Under the pieces are notes generated by a model. The model worked only from the letters and a program-made list of their open reading frames with translations. It searched no databases and was not told the DNA's origin. A DNA stretch of 64,000 nucleotides. It comes from Ditylenchus dipsaci. Its lineage: Eukaryota; Nematoda; Chromadorea; Rhabditida; Anguinidae. The DNA lies in the NCBI GenBank assembly GCA_004194705.1, contig SADC01000095.1, positions 310,001 through 374,000 of the forward strand. The letters are read 5' to 3'. Shown here in pieces: positions 45,644 through 57,881 of the stretch; within the stretch, counting starts at the first letter, position 1, and every line of letters begins with the position of its first letter. The position numbers and the translations under genes are program-made.

Positions 45644-46530
45644 GGTAACACATGGATGCCTCTTGATCTTACCCATTATGATCTGAGAACTACTTTTAGG
45701 TAGTAATACTTCCGTACTACCTATTTCAGAATTAGCTCGATTCGTCATCAAAAGTTGAGTCTAAAGAATTTTCCTCCACGCTACAGTTCCTTGCCATTCC
45801 TTACAGGGAAACGTCCATTATTGTCCCCTTTTCAGGTCTTATATTTTGTAAATGTTGCGCACTGTTATTGGCTGTTTGGGCTGTTGTCTGGAATGCTGGA
45901 ATGACCTATCTTTCAAAAGCATTAGATAAGTTTATTTGCTTGTTCGCCGTCTTATTCTTTGTGGTCTGTTGTCTTTTTAGGTTGTCCGTCGAAAATGCTA
46001 CGCAAGAACATAAGACGCTATTGAGAACATCGCAATGTACAGTCATGCTGCAGGCTAGGCATATATTCATCCAACTTCTATATATTCATCCAACTTCTCG
46101 AAAAATCTAGTCTGCAAGAAGAATTATGTTGATCCGGTGAGATCCTCTGCTGCTGTCTGTTGGGAAGCAAATCAGAATTCCAAGAGCCGTGTTCCTTCAG
46201 GTCAGTTATCTCTCCGCCTTTTTTGGAACCCATGGTCAACTCTTGAAGCATGTGCGCTATTAGATAAGTTTCTCTTACTTTTGTGCTAGTTTTTGCTTTT
46301 TGGTTCTTCGTCTTTTTCAGGTAATCCTCCCAGGTGTTTTGCGAAGATGAGAGGTGAACGGTCACAAAATTTTGGCTCGTCTTGGAGTATATACGTATCT
46401 TTCTTTTCATTCTCATTTTTAGCCTTCGGTTAATTCGGTCATTTTCAGCCTTTGATTTCGGATAGCTTGACACGTTCTAGGTTCGAAAGCTGACTCAGAT
46501 GCCGAGTGGGCATGTATCAGAAGAAGGAAT
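45644..46530. other. Unassigned stretch with a 131-residue minus-strand ORF
   Basis: The minus frame 46473-46078 (MSSYPKSKAENDRINRRLKM...) is lysine/serine-rich and polar. No domain is recognised and no splice or repeat context supports it. Chance or a TE fragment is as likely as a gene. Confidence 0.25.
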
Positions 46531-46532
46531 TA

Positions 46533-46687
46533 CCGTATTTTCTCTAATAATGACCCCTCTCTAATAATGACCCCCCCCCCTTTTTTGACTAGAATTTCAG
46601 AGTTTAGGCCGATTTTGATTGACAATTTCGGAATTCTTAAGGGGTTGAAAAATAATGACCCCGGGGTCATTATTAAAGAAAATACGG
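46533..46687. mobile_element. MITE of the CCGTATTTTCTCTAATAA family
   Basis: TA-flanked (46531-46532, 46688-46689). The ends ccgtattttctctaataatg and cattattaaagaaaatacgg are inverted, with the ctctaataatgacccc motif doubled at the left. Confidence 0.85.
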
Positions 46688-46689
46688 TA

Positions 46690-47821
46690 CATGCAATGTA
46701 TTCTTCGTAATTGTATTAATGTTGATTGTATGGTGTTGATTAATTAAATGAAATAAATTATGTAAGGAACATTTCTGGTTCTGAGATTTTCAGCATCTTG
46801 TAGTCACGAGTTCATCAGAGTTGCTGTGAAAAGTGGCAGCCAAAATGCGGTTAGAAATATTGTGTGGAAAGATGTTTTGCTTGACTGTGAAACTGAAAAA
46901 AATGGGTTGAAATTCTTTTGGGCAAACAGCTCATAAAATGCCAATGACGTGAAGTGGGTTTACGGCCCGGTTGGCACTGTAGTGCTGTACTACACTGAAC
47001 TTCACTTTCATGACTCAGGCGCCGAGAGGGCGCCAGTTCGCCTTGTTTTTAATGTTTAATTTTAAACATATTTATTATTTTTCTTCATTACACATTTAAA
47101 TTCCGTTCATTTCATTAACTTTGATTTGAATCAATTCTTGTAAAGTTGATTGGCAGACTGCTTTTATCGATATCTCCCTCGCAACTCCATGAAAAAAAGT
47201 GAGTCTATAAAAATTGTAGCTCTGTTTCTGGGCTTTCAAATGGTGTTTTGAAATTGGATTTATCTACTTACATGACAGAGTGGCTACTTGTTTAAGCAGC
47301 GAATTCATTTTTTAGCAAAAATTTACTGCTATATTTTTACCGAACTTCACTAAATTTGAGGGGGTTTTTTTGATGAAAGAGACAATAAAAACGCGCAGAA
47401 GGAATCAGTTAATAAAAGGCTATCAAAAGCGATTAAACGCTGCAGAAAAAATAGAGGAATTATAGTTGAACAATTAACACCAAAAAATGCACTAGAAATG
47501 CTGTTTTTAATAAAATTCTAGCCGCGGATTGTTTTCCGCTAGGTGAAACTTCGAAAATTGATGACGAAAATCATTACGAATCATCTGTTATGTAATAGAA
47601 ATCGAAAATTTGCTAGAAATGTTAAAAAATCAAACCGAAGCATTAAAAATTTGAAAATTCAGCAAAAAAATCAAAAACACAACGCCAATGTGCATCTGAC
47701 AGCATATAAGGTTTTGACACGCTGTGCATCGAAAGTGCCAAATCGGAGAACTTTACCCGATTTTTGATTATAAAGGGCAACATTTCAAAACAAAAGGCAA
47801 GATTTCAGTTTTTTTTAGAGC
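46690..47821. other. AT-rich stretch, nothing recognised
   Basis: Short frames only; no TIRs, arrays or conserved motifs were noticed. It ends at the element starting 47822. Confidence 0.4.
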
Positions 47822-49298
47822 GGATATGGATTTTTTCTGGTGCAGAAAAATTTCTTTTTGGTGCAAAAAAAATTTGGTGCAAAAAAGCTCTTTTTTGGTG
47901 CAAATTGAATCTCTTTTGGAGCAAAAAGATTTTATTTTGGTGCAAATCGCCGTGGTGCAAATTGAATTTTTTTTGGTGCAAATTGAATTCTTTTAAGTGC
48001 AAATAGTATTCTTTTTGGTGCAAATCGTATTCTTTCGGATAATATTTTTTTGCCCGTATAATACACGCTTTCGCCATTGCATATTTCTTTTGCCTGTATA
48101 TTTGGAATGGCCGTAGAATATTCGTTTTTGCCCGTAGATTTCTCTTTTTCTATTTTTGTCTGCCTGTAGGTTTTAAAATTTTGCGGAAATTCAAACTTTA
48201 TGGTCAGAAAAGGACTTAATTTGCTCAGAATCCCGCCCCAGAGTGGCCAAGTTGGTTTTTGGGAGTTTATTCAAGGGGGAGTAAACATATCTGCCTCAAT
48301 TTTGCGAGTTGAAGCAAATGACCATCAGAATGAAAGAAAACCATCCACAATGAGGCGTATTAAATTTGTATAGCCTGAACCTCTACGAATTTTATTTATT
48401 CACCAACGCGTTTAGTGACTTTCTAGAGTTAGAATTTCATGGTAAATTAGATAAAAATTTTAACAAATTAAAATCACTACAGAAAACAAGGTAGCTAGCG
48501 AAGGTTTGACCAAGGAAGGATAGAATATTTTGAGAAGTATGATTTCGGTATTATTTTGGTAAGGTTTTTTCGCAGTTTTAATCTCATGATTATTTACAGT
48601 CATATACTGAAAATGACGCCAAGAAGCAGGGCTACATTTTCTTTCAAAACAATATCGAAAATTTTGGTGACAACCCTGAGTGGGAGTGCAAACGTGCAAA
48701 AGTGGTAGTCAAACCTGTGACTTAAGCAATACGTATATGAAGTATACCTCACCCTTTAAAACCACTACCAACTAGTATTTAGGTACCCTGAACAATAATA
48801 AAGGTGGTTCTAAATGGGGGAATTCGGATTCTGAGAGATTGAGCCAATCGAAAAAGGATTCTGATGCGCGCTATCGAATTTTCGCAATAAGTTTACTCCC
48901 CCTTGAATAAACTCCCAAAAACCAACTTGGCCACTCTGGGGCGGGATTCTGAGCAAATTAAGTCCTTTTCTGACCATAAAGTTTGAATTTCTGCAAAATT
49001 TTAAACCTACAGGCAGAAAAAAATAGAAAAGAGAGAAATCTACGGGCAAAAACGAATATTCTACGGCCATTCAAAATATACAGGCAAAAAGAAATATGCA
49101 ATGGCGAAAACGTGTATTATACGGGCAAAAAAATATTATCCAGAAAGAATACGATTTGCACCAAAAAGAATACTATTTGCACCAAAAAAAATTCAATTTG
49201 CACCAAAAAAAATTCAATTTGCACCACGGCGATTTGCACCAAAATAAAATCTTCTTGCACCAAAAAGAAATCTTTTTGCACCAGAAAAATCCATATCC
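47822..49298. mobile_element. Long-TIR element with GGTGCAAA arrays, second copy
   Basis: The ends ggatatggattttt and complement with tttttggtgcaaa arrays match 7402-9266. The inner block gtggtagtcaaacctgtgac and the aggggg(a)gtaaac blocks are shared. At 1477 bp it is shorter. No matching target duplication was found (ttttagagc versus atttgtata), so the ends may have been rearranged. Confidence 0.8.
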
Positions 49299-49299
49299 A

Positions 49300-51330
49300 T
49301 TTGTATATTTTGAGAACCATGTCCTGAGCAATTTACGTGGCGTTTGAGTAGTTTATATACGAATAGTCTATCTAATTGACTGAACTGTCTATTTAATCTC
49401 ATGGATACATAAATGTTCGCTTCGTTCGTTTCGAAATGGTTTCTTTCGATAGAAATTGTTTAACCGTTTATGTTCGCGCTAATTCCGGTGACTCATCATT
49501 TGGCGTTATTATGCGGGAAAAGGGCACAATTGGATGGTCTTTTCATATGCACTTCCTATCTATATTTCTTGGCTGCTTGCTTTTCCGAACATATGCTAGT
49601 CTTTGTTTTTAAAAGTTATGTCAGAGTGTAAAGCCTTGCCAATAGTAGCTTTCCTTAGGTCTTTACGAACAATATTTATTGATTTATGTGCACTCTTTTT
49701 CGTGTTCAGTAATATCATAGCAAATGCTTATTTTTAGTTTTTTGGTGGTGCTTATCGCGAGGTTTTTACATGAAATCTTGCTCTTCGGCGGCAAGCACTT
49801 CGAGTGAAGAAGTTTTCAAATCCAAAGAAGGTGGGTTTTCAGCCTTTAGATTTTAGTTGTGGTGTATCTAACACAAAATTTTCAGAAGATAAAGACAGTG
49901 GTATCTGCAGTTTGTACTGCCTTGCTAGTTGTTTGAACTCAGCCACCAACTACATTTCTTCTGACACGAATAATGCTGAGTTGAACAATCTTTTGTAGGT
50001 TAATGTTTTGTCTGGAAGACCGCCGAAATTCTCTGACCGAGCAAGATTAATGGATGTAAACTTTGTAAAGTTACGAAGATGGTTTCTACCTATAATTCTT
50101 TTTCCAGAATGGGCTCTGAATTTTTATTTTCGGATTTAAATTAGATTGAATAGGAGCAAGATAAAACTATCAATAGGTCCCGTTTTTCACTCTACACCTG
50201 TCCGATAGCTTTTTTGTTTTTAGAACAGGCTCTGGCAATGTCAAACCCTTTCTCAGGAGAAGCATCTTTAGGTATTTTAAACTTTTCTTTCTTATTTGTC
50301 ATTTGAGGTGCACGCACAATGAGTGTGGCTCATCTGATACCTCATTGTCTAAGAAATTGTCATAGTAAATCTCCTCTTGTTGCTATTCGTAGCTGTGGGA
50401 CAGACTCACAAAATAACCTATTCACGAAAAAAATAGGGTTGAAAAATTTCCGATCAAAATAAGCGGCTTTGCACTTGCATTTGTACCGCAAAGTGCCGCT
50501 CCAGAGTACACACCCGCGCAATTTGATCCGCAATTTTCAAACAAATCTATCAGGTTGCCAACTAATTTCGCCCTGACACCAAATTGACACCCACTTTCGG
50601 ATGGGTTTAAAAACATTTTGTATCATAAAAGCTCCAGGAGACCTTTTGTTAGGCTTCACAATAGACAAATGAAACCTATGAAATGATTTTGTTCTGACTT
50701 GTTAAGGTGAAATTTTGGTTTCGAAACCCAACAAAAACCCTTTTATTTTTTATTATTACATATATTTTGCAAGTCATTAGAAAATACAGCTCAGTTTGAT
50801 GTCGTGGGCGAAATTATCCGACAACCTGATACTTAATTAACAAGTCATTTTGTAACTCTACCCCTTAGCTACAAAATGACATCAACTGCAAATTTTTAGA
50901 TACAAGAATGCGAGGTGGCCCGAATTGCGGCCTAAAAAAGTACGCTTGGTTTTTGGCCATAATTTTCAATATTTTGCTTTCCGATTTCGTGGATATTTTT
51001 TAAAAGACTCCTAATTAGGGCTGTCGAATATTTGAAATTTTAAAACCATTTTTTAACCCTACCCCTTCGATATTTGTAAAAAATACTGAATATCGAATAT
51101 TCTATCTGGAATATTCGATTAGACAACACTACTCGTGATGTGTCAGTTAATAAGATGGCACTAAATTTGTTATTTGACAACCTTTTCAGAAGAGCGCATA
51201 CGGATGTGTTTTCAATAAACTAACAATTTTAAAAATTACTTGATAAAATAGTGGGTCATCCGAAAAGTTGAATGGCTAAAAAGATATTTACACGGGAAAG
51301 GCTGTGTATACCAAACTAAGCGTTTTGTGC
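49300..51330. other. Unassigned AT-rich stretch
   Basis: No gene was recognised. A 64-residue plus frame (49804-49998, cysteine-containing) and a 64-residue minus frame (50616-50422) have no support. A short inverted pair (caagtcattttgtaact / tacaaaatgacatc) lies near 50840-50885. gctgtcgaatatttg-like repeats lie near 51020-51120. Confidence 0.4.
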
Positions 51331-51539
51331 AGGATTTCACGCTGAACACCATGGCTAAAAAATAATTTCGGCTATGGTATAGAATCCCCCCCCCCCCCCC
51401 GAGCGAGCGCAAAAATTATTTTTCCTCAATTGGAAAGGACCGCGAATTATTGCTTCTCATGGTCTGTAGGAGTGCGGAAACTATTTGTTTGTGAGAAATC
51501 GAATTTTTTTTTGGTTTTTCTTAGTTCCCCAAGGTAAAA

Positions 51540-53170
51540 AATGGGCAATACTTTTTTTGTAGCAAATTTACTTCTTTTTGTACCAAATTTCATTTTTCTG
51601 TACCGAACCGAATTTTCTCTCCAAGACCAACCATTTTTGCAATATTTTGCAAGAATTCAAATTTTTAGTCAGAAAATGACTTGGATTGCTCAGAGTGCCA
51701 GAAGCCCCTGAAAGTTGGTTTTTTGGTGGTTTACTAAAGGGGAGTAAACTTTTTGCGAAAATTCGATTGAGCGGATCAGAATTCCAGTCCGATGGGTTTA
51801 ATCGTCAGAATTCCAGGTTTATGATGGTTTGAGTGGTCTAGGGTGAAATTCTGAGCGGTCAAGCCCATCGGACTGGAATTATGATCCGCCCAATCTAATT
51901 TTTGCAAAAAGTTAACCCCTTTAGTAAACCTTTAGTAAACCCCCAAAAACACCAACTTTCAGGGGCTTCTGGCCACTCTGAGCAATCCAAGTCATTTTCT
52001 GACTAAAAAATTTGGGCACTATTCCATTGTACCCCCCAAAAAAGCTATTCCAGTGTACCCCCCCAAAATAATGACCTATTCCATTGTACCCCCCAAAAAC
52101 AACTTTTTTATATGCACTCAAAAACCATTTTTATGTAATAATTTTGCCATAAAAAGGCCAGAACAGCCATTTAAATAGGGTTCAAGGGCTGTATTGGAGG
52201 GGAAGGGACAAAACAGGGCCACTAATAAATAAGGATTTAAGGCACCCTCAAACCCAGCAACTTGGGGTCCACTACTTAATATATACGTTTGAAGGCACGT
52301 CAAACCCAGCAACTTGTGGAGGACCCAAATACATAAGTACTCAAAAGCCTCTCAGGGCCAGCCGGTGGGTCCCGAGGTGTTATGCCTAAACCAGGACCCC
52401 TGTGGAGGTGAAGGCAGAAATTTTGGATGGCTGAGCCTCTGGCTCGAAGCCAAAAGCCGGAGAAGGGGGGAGACCCTTTTCGGCTGAAAAATTGAAGATG
52501 TTGAACATGGTTTGAATACTGGGACCTACCGCATAAATAACTCTGGTATGCATGCTTTTTCATGCATCCAGAGTCACTTTCGAGTGATTTGTGTCTAAGG
52601 TATGTGGGTGTGCGCATCTCAACTCCAAGCCCCCAAGCCCCCTGCGCCCCGAAGGGGCGCAGGGGCTTGAGAGTTAGAGATGCGCGCACGCACTTACCTT
52701 AGACATGATTCCGAGAAGTACACTTGATCATAAATGCATATAGAGTCTATTTTGCCACGGCCCGAGTTGAAAAACATGGTAAAGCAGCCAAAAAAGTGGC
52801 CCCTGTGTTATTCCCTTCCCCTCCCAATACAGCCCTTGAACCCTATTTAAATGGCTTTTTTGGTCCTTTTATGGCGAAATTATTACATAAAAATGGTTTT
52901 TGAGGGCATATAAAAAGTTGGTTTTTGGGGGGGTACAATGGAATAGGTCATTATTTTTGGGGGGGGTACACTGGAATAGCTTTTTTGGGGGGGGTACAAT
53001 GGAATAGCGGCAAAATTTGAATTCTTGCAAAAATATTGCAAAATATGGTTGGTCTTGGAGAGAAAATTAGGTTCGGTACAGAAAAAAGGATATTCGGTAC
53101 AAAAAAAGTAAATTTGGTACAAATCCGATTTGGTACAGAAAAAGTATATTTGGTAAAAAAAAAATATTGC
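51540..53170. mobile_element. Long-TIR element with TTTGGTACAAA repeats and nested MITE
   Basis: The arm at 51540-51670 (gtaccaaattt, ctccaagaccaacc) pairs with 53025-53160 (ggttggtcttggag, aatttggtacaaa). Inside are an own foldback (51715-51945), repeats of cattgtaccccccaaa (52020-52105) pairing with ggtacaatggaatag (52920-53010) and a hairpin-module MITE. The gtaaac/aggggagtaaac block links it distantly to the GGTGCAAA family. Confidence 0.65.
52165..52850 (-). mobile_element. Hairpin-module MITE, copy 6
   Basis: Inverted relative to copies 3-5. The ends ggctgtattggaggggaag and complement bound it. The stem from tgtctaagg (52592) to ccttagaca (52706) has apex cgccccGAAGgggcg (TTCG on the other strand). 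About 250 bp of extra sequence lies at 52230-52490. Confidence 0.75.
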
Positions 53171-53234
53171 CCGTAAGAAGTTTCGAAAATTCAAAATATT
53201 TTTTTTTAATTTGCGCCAAAACATTTTTAAATGA

Positions 53235-53465
53235 AATATGGCTGTATTGGGAGGGGAACTAATCTCACAGGGCTTACTAACAAGAAAATGTTAAACATAG
53301 TTTTGAATACTGGGCCTACCGCATAAATAAACTCTGGTATGCATGCTTTTCATGCATCCAGAGTCACTTTCGAGTGATTTGTGTCTAAGGTATGTGGGTG
53401 TGCGCATCTCAACTCCAAGCCCCCAAGCCCCTGCTACCCGAAGGGCCGCAGGGGCTTGAGAGTAC
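53235..53465 (-). mobile_element. Hairpin-module MITE, copy 7, truncated
   Basis: It has the MITE end ggctgtattgggaggggaac and both small hairpins, but only half of the long stem (to ggcttgagagt at 53463). The other arm is missing. Confidence 0.7.
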
Positions 53466-53719
53466 CTAAAAATTATTTTGGAAACAAATCTTGCCAAGAC
53501 CAATTGTTTCTCATTTGAATTATTGTTAGATGATTTTTTGCTCAGTTGAATGTTTTCTAAGATACTTTGTGCTCAGTTGTGGGTGTGCCTAAATATCTAC
53601 GCAAATTTTATTGATAATCTTTATTTGAAAACATGTCATAGTTGTCAAAACCCGCAAATTAATTTACAAAACAAATTGTATTTATTAGTACATATTTAAA
53701 TTAATATCTGTTCCAAATG

Positions 53720-54410
53720 CTAACGGCTTCTGAATCGCAAATTAAATTCATGCACCTTGGCTGCCAATTTCTTTAATATTGATAAAGCCTCTGATTTCCT
53801 GAACAGCTTTGGTCTGGGTGTGTACTCTTCTACGTCTTCTGAAAATAAATGAGTGAAATTATGCTACTTGGCCCCTAGCTCTACCACGCCCCTCAAATTT
53901 TTATTCTTAATTTTTCCAAAAAAAAACTTTTTACCCCTATTTTTTGTGATGCTGCTATATTCTCTGACCTTGGGTAGTGTCATTAGCTGGTGATGATGTA
54001 TTGGTTTGTCCGTTGTAGTAGAGGATGCTGATAGATCACCATCCAGCTGTTTTTGCTGTGTGTTGACCTGTGAGAGGTGGGCGTGGGTAGTGTGTGTTTC
54101 ATCTCCCAGCACATACTCCTGCTCATCTTCGGGAGTGCGGCACCTGATCTTTTCATAATAGATGGCTTTTTGAAGGGTCTCATCAATCGGGATTGTCGTA
54201 TTGGCTTTCGCTCAGCAACTCACAAAACCCTTTTCCTAAATTTGAGTGGATGTAACATTGATAAAGGCGACTAGCTATGTATAATACTAGATTTGTCGGT
54301 TTTTTATAGCTAAACTCATGCAGAAAATATGAGAGCTGAGATGGGTCGTATATGACTTTTTCTAGCTGACAGCTTTCTAAGGATTCACTTGGCATAATAC
54401 GTACAGCCTA
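53720..54410 (-). CDS. Unrecognised spliced gene, 3' end
   Basis: Minus-strand exons can be read with a stop and a poly(A) context. The last exon, 53720-53838, encodes EEYTPRPKLFRKSEALSILK, then KLAAKVHEFNLRFRSR and TAG. Its acceptor ttttcag follows an intron whose donor leaves phase 1, matching the exon 53935-54210 (ETLQKAIYYEKIRCRTPEDE, QEYVLGDETHTTHAHLSQ). An upstream block, 54183-54405, after the acceptor ttttttag, reads ESLESCQLEKVIYDPSQLSY and YIASRLYQC. It overlaps the next exon in another frame, so either an intron or a frame error lies near 54190. AATAAA signals occur on the minus strand near 53672 and 53645. The protein is polar with no signal peptide or membrane span. I do not recognise the family. 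Confidence 0.55.
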
Positions 54411-54889
54411 AAAAACTTTCAAATGATGTCAAACAAACATTTTTTACAAAAATGTGTGCTAGATTCTAGCGGGCAAACCTTTTTTCACAGGTGCTTTATT
54501 TCTTTTTTGAATCAGCTATTAAAGCGGTAAAAATAGCTGAAAAAAACGTAAATCAGCTGCAAAAAAGCTTAGTCAGATTCTAGCGGTCATTTTGCGCATA
54601 AAATATTTCGAATAAAAAATAAAATGTTTGTCTGGAATCATTTTGAAAGCTTACAAAGGGTTTTTTAGTCCAGTTCCAATCACCAAAATGGCGTAGAATG
54701 TTTTAAAACTAATCGTTTATCTTGGTCTCCAATGGCAAAAAGTCAAATTTTAGTCAAACATTTATTTTTTAAAAAGTGAGCATCGCATCCTAAAAACATG
54801 TTTTCACGTGCAGCGAACGATTGCGCAATTTCAAACTGCGCAAAGGCAGATTGCGAAAAATCCTGATGAGGTTTAAGATTGCTGGGACT

Positions 54890-55300
54890 AATGTTAAAGC
54901 AAAATCGACTACGCTGAGCAGGCTCTCTCCTGTTATCGCCCAAATTGTTATCCCAAAAATTGCTATAGCAAAAAGGTTACATTTCTAGTTAATTAGTTTG
55001 CTACATATAGTTTTTCTAACTAATTTGGTGTATATTATCATTTACAAGTTATGCTCTTATTGATGCCAGAGAGAAGGGCACATTTTGCTGTGAATGACCA
55101 TGTCTGCAAAATTACTAAAAACCCCAAAATTTCGAAAATATCCGGAATCCTAGACTTTTTTTGAGAACTTTTGAGTTTTTAGTAAATTTTGCAGACATGG
55201 TCATTTACAACCTTATACACAAAATGTAGCCCCTCTCTGGCATCAATTTGAATATTAACTTGTTAATGATAATATACACCAAATTAGTTAGAAAAACCGG
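54890..55300. repeat. Foldback element related to 22290-22930
   Basis: The blocks aggctctctcctgttatcgc, gctacatatagtttttctaac, tgatgccagagagaagggc and aatgaccatgtctgcaaaat appear, with most inverted at 55170-55295. The same order occurs in the pogo-type element at 22016-23370. Confidence 0.65.
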
Positions 55301-55464
55301 CGCTACCGAGTATACCCCCCCCCCCCAAATGGAATTTTTTTAAAAGTGTATCCAAACACCCTATATCGACTCAAAATCGCCCCAGAAGTTCAAAAAAGAC
55401 ATTATTTTGAGTTTTGGTCAATAAAAATCGAGTTTTCCGACCACCCAAAAGTACCTATTTTGAC

Positions 55465-55895
55465 CATTTTTGAAGGGATTTAGGGCCGTATTAGGGTGGA
55501 AATGGGCCAAAAAGAAGTTAATTTGTTCCAAAAAGGAAGATGTTGAACATAGTTTTGAATACTGGGGCCTACCGCATAAATAAACTCTGGTATGCATGCT
55601 TTTCATGCATCCAGAGTCACTTTCGAGTGATTTGTGTCTAAGATATGTGGGTGTGCGCATCTCCACTCCAAGCCCCCTGCGCCCCGAAGGGGGCGCAGGG
55701 GGCTTGAGAGTTAGAGATGCGCGCACACACTTACCTTAGACAAGATTCCGAGAAGTACTCTTGATCAAAAATTCATATGGAGTCTCTTTTTGCCACGGCC
55801 CAGTTGAAAAACATGGTAAAACACACAAAATAGCCGGCAGAAAATTGGCCCCCTTTTGTCCTTTCCATCCCAATACAGCCCCTAATCCTTCAAAA
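55465..55895 (-). mobile_element. Hairpin-module MITE, copy 8
   Basis: The ends tagggccgtattagggtgg and ccatcccaatacagcccc bound it. The stem from tgtctaaga (55636) to ccttagaca (55741) has apex gcgccccGAAGggggcgc. The two small hairpins are at 55575-55630. Confidence 0.8.
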
Positions 55896-56129
55896 GTTGT
55901 TTTCCAGCCTTCAAAATATTTTTTTTTTGCTTTAAAACTCTTCCTTGACTAAAATCACATATGTTAGACCACTGATTTTTTTTGGACTCCCTAATATTTT
56001 CGGACCACCGAAATATTTTTGGACTAGTAAACTTCCATTGGGCTACTAAAGTGCAATTAACCCATATATTGAACCTAAAAACCATTAGAACCCGCAAAGT
56101 TAGCCAGACTTTGACTCAGAATAAAAAAA

Positions 56130-56580
56130 ACACGCGGCTTTATCATGAAATCGGGTCGAATAACACGTATATGAGGTTATCTCTTTCATCCGAGTACTCT
56201 GCGCGAGGGTATTCTATACTGCAACCGTTCCGAAATCGACTAGGGTAAGTTTTCCAAAATTTAGCCGCAATTTTTAGAATCTCGAAAAAATTCAACTTAG
56301 ACAGTCTTTGGACCTCGTCTTCTTTTCGGTTCTAGTGAAATCGAAGGGTCACCGTTATTAAAAAATATTCTTTTTATACGAAAATTAGATAATGGCTGAG
56401 CATGAGTTTCCCATTTCCCGCTATTTAAATATAATGCTCTATGAATTTTTCACAGAATTTGTTTCACAGGTGCTACAATCTGTTGAGAAAATTTTCGAAG
56501 ATAAAGGCTTTGAAGCTGCTGACGGAAAAGAAAAAGATATTTGAAAAAAGGAAAATAATCAATTAAATAGTTTTCTATCA
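56130..56580. repeat. Uninterrupted paralogue of the 18.72-23.54 kb flanks
   Basis: The sequences tccgagtactctgcgcgagg, ttccgaaatcga and gtctttg.acctcgtcttctttt match 18750-18930. Next, cttttt.atacgaaaatt.gat matches 21946-21975. Finally gaaaattttcgaagat.aagg matches 23428-23450. The MULE and pogo insertions present there are absent here. Confidence 0.85.
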
Positions 56581-56589
56581 AACCTTTTA

Positions 56590-56775
56590 TCAAACTATTT
56601 CAAACCTTTTCATAAACGAACACGAAACCAATGCGAAATGAAATCAAAGCAAAATTTCGAAATGAAATGAAAACGAAAACGAAATGGGTCTCAAATCGAA
56701 ATGAAAATCAAATTTCGTTTTCATTACGTTTCGAAATCGTTTTCGTTTTCATTTTGCACTAAATTTATTTTCGTT
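56590..56775. repeat. CGAAATGAAAACGAAA low-complexity foldback
   Basis: Repeats of cgaaatgaaa on the left half and tttcgttttcatt on the right half form an imperfect hairpin. No gene. Confidence 0.65.
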
Positions 56776-56939
56776 TCATATTAGGGTTCCTTTCTATAAC
56801 TCCCAGCTTTTTTGATGCAATCGAATTACAGAATCCGAAACTTATAGTTAGTGTCCGAGAAGTATCTAGTTTTTAATCTAGATATACTATTTTGGGTATT
56901 CAAGAGGAGATACTGAGATATGGTTAGCCTGATAAATGA

Positions 56940-57165
56940 TCCCAGTTGGAGGTACCCAGGTAGAGTTACCCAGATCGGGGTACCCATTTGGTGCTGTCGA
57001 AATGAAGGCACCCAGGTGTTGCTATTTATATAAGAGTACACAGATGGAGGTAGCCGGATGGATCTGACCTGATGGAGGCACTCGAGTAATTGTACCCAGA
57101 TAAGGGTACCCTAATGGAATTATCTAGGTGGTGACACCTAGATTATGGTTCTTAGGTGGTCGTAC
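56940..57165. repeat. ACCCAGGTGG / GGAGGTACCC motif array
   Basis: Variants of ggtacccagatgg recur about fourteen times, alternating in spacing. Related to the motif at 3480-3595. It is followed by a fragment of the hairpin module (57195-57255). Confidence 0.55.
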
Positions 57166-57349
57166 CTAATCACACACGTCCCACTAACGAGAAAATTTGT
57201 GTCTAAGGTATGTGTGTGTGCGCATCTCAACTCCAAGCCCCAGCGCCCCGAAGGGCGAAATTGACATTAAAAGATTGACATTTGAAAATTTAAAAGGGTA
57301 TGGTCACCTGTTTTTGAATTCGTCCCCGCCAATTCAAAAAATTTCCGGA

Positions 57350-57472
57350 CCATTGAACTCCTGTACAGATTTTTCAGCTTGATTTCTAACAGGACAAGGT
57401 CTAGAACTAAATTTTAGGTATATTTTTGTTAGAAACCAAGTTGAAGAATCCGTACAGAAGTTCAATGATTCG
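57350..57472. repeat. Foldback MITE, second copy of 43555-43688
   Basis: The arms cattgaactcctgtacagat and atccgtacagaagttcaatg surround tttctaacaggac and tttttgttagaaac. The two copies differ by scattered substitutions. Confidence 0.75.
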
Positions 57473-57881
57473 GAGCAACAAACGGGACGAAATTTGTAAC
57501 AGGAGACCATGCCCTTTTACTGCTCAATGCGGGATCAATACTTGTAGAGAATTTCAAGAGATACAAGATAGGCCGAAAATCAGCACGAAAATTAAACAAA
57601 AGTCACTCAGAAATTGCAGGAGAAAATTTTAAACCAGCTGATCCTCTGGCATTAAAATTTTAAGACTACCTGGTTTGGCACATTCCTGGTTGATTTTCTG
57701 AATAAAATTGAGCGTAAAATATAGAAAAATGATCAGATCGGAAACCAAGATGAAAAAGTACGGCCAAAACCAAGCGTGCGACGAATTTGGACCACCCTGT
57801 ATTATGGTTATTTTGCATTGAGATGACAAAATGACGCTCTAATTGCCTACACATCTTTACTTTAACGTGATTAAATTTTAG

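Noticed and set aside
52300..52690. 129-residue minus-strand ORF (LKPLRPFGAQGAWGLGVEMR)
   Set aside because: It is a translation of the hairpin module; the same peptide appears in copies at 26.3, 34.2, 36.0, 53.4 and 55.7 kb with no conservation of frame ends.
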